Of a stretch of DNA of 64,000 nt, positions 60,106 to 64,000 are shown one piece after another. Origin of the DNA: SH-MAG3 sp036374995 (GTDB taxonomy: Bacteria > Gemmatimonadota > Gemmatimonadetes > Longimicrobiales > RSA9). The notes beneath the pieces are model-generated. The model saw only the letters and a program-made list of their open reading frames with translations. It was not told the DNA's origin and did not search any database. How positions within the stretch are numbered: position 1 is the first letter of the stretch; every line of letters starts with the position of its first letter. Where the stretch lies: assembly GCA_036374995.1 (NCBI GenBank), contig DASUSS010000002.1, forward strand, positions 1-64,000. Reading direction: 5' to 3'. The position numbers and the translations under genes were made by a program.

Positions 60106-60702
60106 ATGCACCAGACGGAGACGGAGACGGAGATCGCGGGCGCCCGCCTCCTCCTGCTCCGCGGCGACATCACGGAACAGGACGTCGACGCCGTGGTCAA
60201 TGCCGCGAATTCGTCGCTGCTCGGCGGGGGAGGGGTGGACGGGGCGATCCATCGCCGCGGTGGCCCCGCGATCCTCGACGAGTGTCGCGCGATCCGGCGG
60301 ACCCGCTACCCGGACGGCATGCCCGCCGGTCATGCCGTCAGCACGAAGGCGGGTGCACTGCCGGCGCGGCGGGTGATCCACACGGTTGGACCGATCTGGC
60401 ACGGCGGCCGGTCCGGCGAGCCCGATGTCCTCGCCTCGGCGTACCGCTCGTCGCTCGACGTCGCCGCCGCCGAGAGGCTGCACCGCATCGCGTTCCCGTC
60501 CATCGCCACGGGTGCCTACGGCTATCCCGTCGAGAGCGCCGCAGCGGTCGCGCTCTCCACTGTGCGCGACTGGTTGCTCGAACATCGCGGCTCGGGCATC
60601 CGCGAGGTCCGCTTCGTCCTGTTCAGCGAGTCCGATCTCGACGCGTACCGCCGCGCACTCACGACGCCGACCCGCGGACGCGGCACCAGATTTCAGTTAT
60701 GA
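60106..60702 (+). CDS. Macrodomain protein (YmdB-like ADP-ribosyl hydrolase)
   Basis: Encodes 198 residues. The macrodomain is plain: LLRGDITEQDVDAVVNAANS, then LLGGGGVDGAIHRRGGP, VIHTVGPIWHGG and FPSIATGAYGYPVE. These are the ADP-ribose-binding motifs of the YmdB/MacroD group, which hydrolyses O-acetyl-ADP-ribose or removes ADP-ribose from proteins. The last residues (RGRGTRFQL) and the TGA stop are encoded by the left arm of REPIN element 5. It is flanked by two REPIN-like elements. The start at 60106 is 38 bp after element 4. Confidence 0.93.
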   Translation: MHQTETETEIAGARLLLLRGDITEQDVDAVVNAANSSLLGGGGVDGAIHRRGGPAILDECRAIRRTRYPDGMPAGHAVSTKAGALPARRVIHTVGPIWHGGRSGEPDVLASAYRSSLDVAAAERLHRIAFPSIATGAYGYPVESAAAVALSTVRDWLLEHRGSGIREVRFVLFSESDLDAYRRALTTPTRGRGTRFQL

Positions 60703-60891
60703 CTCCCCGGAGCAGGGGACCGACCCGGCAGGAAACGAAACCGGGAGCCGCGCCCTCACACGAATTTCCTGCGACGCGCGGGACCGTTGCCGACCGCGAT
60801 GACGGCGCCACTCCCGCTCCCGGTTTCGCTACCCGTCGCGAGCCGGACCCTGCCGAACCGGGTCATAACTGAAATCTGGTGCCGCGTCCGC
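60674..60891. repeat. REPIN-like inverted repeat, element 5
   Basis: Arms 60674-60703 and 60862-60891 are perfect 30-bp reverse complements; the outer end is GCGGACGCGGCACC and the arm contains AGATTTCAGTTATG. The spacer is 158 bp. The left arm codes the end of the macrodomain protein and its stop; the right arm codes part of the C-terminus of the convergent monooxygenase-fold protein. Confidence 0.92.
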
Positions 60892-61188
60892 GACGACGAC
60901 ATCGCTGTGCACCACGAACGGCTCGCGCTCCAGCAGATACTCGTCATCTTCCGGGTAGTACCGTGCCCGCGCGTAGTCGTCGCCCGCGAAGCGCCGGATC
61001 GCGTCCACCGAGTCCCACAACGTGGTGAGCGTGAAGTGCGTCACGCCTTCCTCCGTCCGGCGGAGCACGAGCATGCCGCGATAGCCGGGCGTCGCGGCAT
61101 AGTCCGCCAGTCCCGTTCGCGCGAGGTATCCCTCGTACGCATCCGCCCGCGACGAGGGCACCCGGCCGTGCCACGTGCGCGCGATCAT
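60829..61188 (-). CDS. ABM-fold (antibiotic biosynthesis monooxygenase-like) protein
   Basis: Encodes 119 residues. The core (1-90) has the ferredoxin-like ABM pattern: RTWHGRVPSSRADAYEGYL, PGYRGMLVLRRTEEGVTHFTLTTLWDS and VDAIRRFAGDDYARARYYPED. The C-terminal 28 residues are read through the right arm of REPIN element 5 (ADAAPDFSYD) and on to the TAG at 60829. The start at 61188 is preceded by GGAGG and overlaps the arginase-family stop (ATGA). ABM domains act in quinone, polyketide or heme chemistry; the substrate is unknown. Confidence 0.88.
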   Translation of the reverse strand: MIARTWHGRVPSSRADAYEGYLARTGLADYAATPGYRGMLVLRRTEEGVTHFTLTTLWDSVDAIRRFAGDDYARARYYPEDDEYLLEREPFVVHSDVVVADAAPDFSYDPVRQGPARDG

Positions 61189-62105
61189 GCCCGCACCTCC
61201 TGCCGCAGCACGCCCACCGCCAGGTCCGCCAGCCGCGCCGCACACGCACCCTCCGGATCCAGCGCCGGGTCGTAGATCGTCAGCTCCACGCCCAGCGCGC
61301 GCGGATGGCTCACGAGCGGGGCCAGCAGGTCCGACAGCTCATCGAGTTGCAGACCGCCGGCCTCCGGCGAATCGACCGCCGGCATGATCGCCGGATCGAG
61401 CACGTCCGCATCCACATGGATCCAGAACCCATCCACCTCGGGGCGGGTGAGCCGCTCGAGCGCCGTGCGCGCCACTGCCGCCGGACCGCGCTCCCGCACC
61501 ACCGCCAGCGACAGATCGAGCAGCGGCTGCGCGCCCGGTCCACCATCGCCGTAATGCCCATCCTCGTGCTGGTCGCTGCGCCCGATCAGCACGATGTCCG
61601 ACGCGCCGACGAGCGGCGCGTCTCCGGTCAGCCGGGCAAGGACCGTATCGCCGCGGCCCGCCGCGAGTCCCAGGCACATGCTCGCGGCAGACCCCGTGTA
61701 CGACTCCTCCGGCGTCGCATAGTCCGCATGCGCATCGACGTAGGCCACGCCGACGCGGCCGCCCGATGCCTGGCGCAGCCCCAGAACACACCCGAGCACG
61801 ATGCTGCAGTCACCACCCAGCACCACCACGAACGATCCATCCGCCGCCGCCGCACACACCCGCGCCGCCAGCGCACGCGAGTACGCGGCAACCTCCGCCT
61901 CGTTGCGGACACGACCCGGCGTCCGCTCGTAATCCCGATACGGGCCCGGCACGACATCGCCGAGATCCCGCGCGGACAGCCGCTCCACGAGACCCTGACT
62001 CCGCAACGCGCCCGGCGCCAGGTCGAGCCGCCGCGCCGTACCATCCTCGTACGGCCGGATCCCTATGCTCGATGGCGCCCCTACGATCACGATCGGACGA
62101 TTCAC
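61185..62105 (-). CDS. Arginase/agmatinase-family ureohydrolase
   Basis: Encodes 306 residues of the ureohydrolase fold. Metal-binding motifs are DAHADYA, the DxD in HVDADVLDP, and the first site GGDCS, where Cys takes the place of the usual His (GGDHS); I recall this variant in many annotated family members. It may hydrolyse arginine, agmatine or a related guanidino compound, with altered metal use. It is first in a two-gene operon with the ABM-fold gene (ATGA overlap). The start at 62105 follows GGGAGGGG. A dyad upstream (62133-62160) may be an operator. Confidence 0.88.
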   Translation of the reverse strand: MNRPIVIVGAPSSIGIRPYEDGTARRLDLAPGALRSQGLVERLSARDLGDVVPGPYRDYERTPGRVRNEAEVAAYSRALAARVCAAAADGSFVVVLGGDCSIVLGCVLGLRQASGGRVGVAYVDAHADYATPEESYTGSAASMCLGLAAGRGDTVLARLTGDAPLVGASDIVLIGRSDQHEDGHYGDGGPGAQPLLDLSLAVVRERGPAAVARTALERLTRPEVDGFWIHVDADVLDPAIMPAVDSPEAGGLQLDELSDLLAPLVSHPRALGVELTIYDPALDPEGACAARLADLAVGVLRQEVRA

Positions 62106-62132
62106 ATCCCCTCCCGGGCTGCCCCGTTCCTA

Positions 62133-62160
62133 TAACCAGTAAAGTACTGTACGGTGGTTA
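62133..62160. promoter_or_regulatory. TAACC-N18-GGTTA dyad in a divergent promoter
   Basis: TAACC (62133-62137) and GGTTA (62156-62160) flank AGTAAAGTACTGTACGGT. It lies in the divergent region between the arginase-family gene (start 62105, minus) and sixA (start 62304, plus). The AT-rich patch may hold a promoter for either gene. Confidence 0.45.
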
Positions 62161-62303
62161 CAACGCCGGTGTCAAGGACGCCGCGGCCGCGGGGATCATC
62201 AGGCAGGCGGCGGTCTCGGGCAGCCGCGGTCGCGGATACGGGCGCAATCCTCGCGTCGCAATGCAGGGTCCGCAGGGGCGGTGTATCGACGGGAGGTGAC
62301 GCC

Positions 62304-62822
62304 ATGCAGCTGCTGGTGATCCGGCACGGACGTGCGGAGAGCGTGAAGGAGTTTGCGAAGACGGGGCTGGACGATGACGCGCGTCCGCTGACGGATGACG
62401 GCCGGGAGCGCATGCGCCAGGGAGCGGCGGGTCTGCGCCGGCTGGTGGACGAAATCGACGTGCTGGCGACGAGTCCGCTGGTGCGGGCGCGTGAGACGGC
62501 GGAGATCATCGGGACGGCGTACGACGGGCTCCAGGTGCTGGACGTGGATGCGCTGCGGCCGCAGGCGGCGCCAGCGGACTTCGCGGAGTGGCTGCGCGAT
62601 GCGGGGTCGAAGGAGACGATCGCGATCGTCGGTCACGAGACGCAGTTGCAGGAGCTGGTCGGCTGGCTGCTGGTGGGCCGGAAGGACCCGATCGTCGAGA
62701 TCAAGAAGGGTGGAGCGGTGATGCTGGAGGTGCCGATGCGCGGGGGTCATCGGGTGCGGGCGGGCAGTGCGACACTGCTCTGGTCGCTGGCGCCGCGTCA
62801 GCTGCGACTGCTGGGGGGCTGA
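62304..62822 (+). CDS. sixA: Phosphohistidine phosphatase SixA
   Basis: Encodes 172 residues. SixA of the histidine phosphatase family: LLVIRHGRAE at the N-terminus (catalytic His), TSPLVRARETAEII, and the second catalytic His in IVGHETQLQ. The domain ends after about 165 residues, as in E. coli SixA. It removes phosphate from phosphohistidine proteins such as HPt domains. The start at 62304 follows GGGAGGTGACGCC. It overlaps the convergent pyruvate-kinase-like gene by 25 bp. Confidence 0.92.
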   Translation: MQLLVIRHGRAESVKEFAKTGLDDDARPLTDDGRERMRQGAAGLRRLVDEIDVLATSPLVRARETAEIIGTAYDGLQVLDVDALRPQAAPADFAEWLRDAGSKETIAIVGHETQLQELVGWLLVGRKDPIVEIKKGGAVMLEVPMRGGHRVRAGSATLLWSLAPRQLRLLGG

Positions 62823-64000
62823 GCCTCCGGCCAGAGCCTGGCGCTCACGTGCAGCGCGCGATAGAGGGATCGCTTCTTCGACTGGTGTTCCTTCATGCGT
62901 GCGAGGATGCCATCGAGTGCGCGGATGGCGTCCACGATGAACGGTCCCTTGTTGAGCATGACGGCTTCGGCGCGTGCGCTCATGGCAGCGTCGGTCACTT
63001 CGGCGCGTGACAGAGTGCCGTGCGTCGCGAGCTCATCCATGACCTGAGTCGCCCAGATGGTCGGTACATGCGCGGCTTCGGCGATCCACAGGATCTCCTC
63101 CTGCATTTCGGCCATCCGCTCGAAGCCGGCTTCGACGGCGAGATCGCCGCGCGCGATCATGACGCCGCAGGTTCGGCGCTGCATGGCGGTGAGCAGCAGG
63201 CGCGGGAGGTTGGAGAAGCCCAGGCGCGTCTCGATCTTGAGCACGACGTCGACGTGGTGTGCGCCGTGGCGGTCGAGCGCGTCGTGGAGAGCGAGCACGT
63301 CCTGCTGCTCCTGCACGTAGGACAGCTCGATCGCATCCGTCCAGTCGACGACGCTGCCGAGATCGAGCAGGTCCTTTGCCGTGACGGCCGGCAGGATCAG
63401 CATGGTTTCGGGGACGTTGATCCCGCGGTCCGGCCTGAGCTTGCTGCCTCCCGTCCGCGCGTGAGTGACGCGGATGAGGAGCCCGCCGTCCGTGTGGTGC
63501 TCGATGATGCCGCCGATGGCGCCGTCGTCGAACCAGATCGGCTGGCCGGGCTGCGCGGCGTCGAAGAGCGCGGGCGCGGAGCACGCGATCCGTGGCAGCG
63601 AGCCCTCGCGGGCGGGCGGCTTCTCACTGCCGCACACCAGCTCGAATCGATCATCGACCGTGACGATCAGGCGTTTGGCACCGCCTGCGACGGGACCGGT
63701 TCGCAGCTTCCGGCCGCCGAGGTCGGCGAGGATCCGGCAGTCGCGTCCGAGCGTGCGCTCGGCCGCGCGCACGTTGTCGGCCATGGCTGCCCAGGCGGTG
63801 GCGTCATCGCGCGCGCAGTTGATGCGCGCGCAGTCCATGCCGGCGGCGATCAGGTCGTGGGCGAAGCGGGGCTCATCGGCCGCCTCGCGCGGCAGCGTGA
63901 CCATGATGCGGACCGCGCGGTGCGACCTGCGCACGCCGAGCAGCCGCCGCGCGTTCCGGGCGAGGATCCGCTCGCCCTGACGGAATCCGACGGGAGGCGG
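62798..64000 (-). CDS. Pyruvate-kinase-like protein (5' end beyond the window)
   Basis: The frame is open from the window end, so the N-terminus is missing; at least 400 residues remain. The barrel has PK-type motifs: RIMVTLP, GMDCARINCAR, LADLGGRKLRTG, the Lys in LKIETRLGFS, VMIARGDLAVE and EVTDAAMSARAEAVMLNKG. No C-terminal allosteric domain follows; the protein ends shortly after the barrel. It therefore belongs to a non-canonical PK family that I know from proteobacteria and cyanobacteria, of uncertain activity. An internal GTG at 63934 is probably not the true start. Confidence 0.85.
   Translation of the reverse strand, partial: PPPVGFRQGERILARNARRLLGVRRSHRAVRIMVTLPREAADEPRFAHDLIAAGMDCARINCARDDATAWAAMADNVRAAERTLGRDCRILADLGGRKLRTGPVAGGAKRLIVTVDDRFELVCGSEKPPAREGSLPRIACSAPALFDAAQPGQPIWFDDGAIGGIIEHHTDGGLLIRVTHARTGGSKLRPDRGINVPETMLILPAVTAKDLLDLGSVVDWTDAIELSYVQEQQDVLALHDALDRHGAHHVDVVLKIETRLGFSNLPRLLLTAMQRRTCGVMIARGDLAVEAGFERMAEMQEEILWIAEAAHVPTIWATQVMDELATHGTLSRAEVTDAAMSARAEAVMLNKGPFIVDAIRALDGILARMKEHQSKKRSLYRALHVSARLWPEAQPPSSRS

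Noticed and set aside
1..64000. Transposase, integrase, CRISPR or tRNA genes.
   Set aside because: I looked for IS200/RAYT, DDE and integrase motifs, repeat-spacer arrays and T-loop sequences such as GGTTCGAATCC and found none I would support.

Overview
The window is high-GC bacterial DNA (about 70% G+C by eye), densely coded, with no rRNA, tRNA, CRISPR array, phage or recognisable transposase. The mix of PadR-regulated ADOP-type MacB/FtsX permeases, many secreted lipoproteins, secreted DinB and DUF1579-like proteins, a DUF5700-type metallopeptidase, an LVIVD plus DUF305 pair, LytS/LytTR signalling and several S9/TAP-type peptidases suggests Gemmatimonadota, with Acidobacteriota as the main alternative. 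This is an inference from gene content; there is no phylogenetic marker in the window.

Layout. 0-4.3 kb: small hydrophilic protein, ABC exporter, ankyrin protein. 4.4-10.3 kb: PadR regulator with a clear inverted-repeat operator, its coupled ADOP permease, and a second convergent ADOP permease. 10.4-24.4 kb: mostly exported or lipid-anchored proteins, with one LytS/LytTR two-component pair. 24.6-45.8 kb: one 21-kb minus-strand respiratory and regulatory locus. 46-64 kb: DPP-IV-like peptidase, aldo/keto reductase, TfoX-like and universal stress proteins, an exported SDR, an Ig-like lipoprotein, a large SARP-type regulator, the LVIVD/DUF305 pair, a macrodomain protein, a monooxygenase-fold protein, an arginase-family enzyme, SixA and a pyruvate-kinase-like gene cut by the window end.

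The respiratory locus is the most unusual part. Read 5' to 3' on the minus strand it holds: histidine kinase and sigma-54 activator; a non-coding stretch with palindromic candidate enhancer sites and a near-consensus sigma-54 -24/-12 promoter; a pseudo-receiver protein; a nine-haem cytochrome; a NapA-family molybdoenzyme; a five-haem protein built from two NapB-like modules; a tetrahaem lipoprotein; a Fe-S protein; an NrfD membrane subunit; a slipin; two paralogous membrane proteins; a second kinase/sigma-54 activator pair; an 11-haem cytochrome; a b-type cytochrome; and a 13-haem lipoprotein. Five proteins carry 42 candidate haem sites. The NapA homologue aligns along its whole length with NapA as I remember it, but has Glu177 where NapA has the molybdenum-ligating Cys, and other active-site positions also differ. 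I infer a NapA-derived oxidoreductase with a different substrate, fed from the quinone pool through NrfD and/or the cytochrome b module, under sigma-54 control.

A second theme is a family of dispersed long inverted repeats (REPIN-like). Five complete elements and one half element share GCGGAC(N2)GGCACC outer ends. Arms within one element are nearly identical while elements differ from each other, so pairing has been conserved. One element supplies the stop codon of the macrodomain gene and the C-terminus of the convergent gene.
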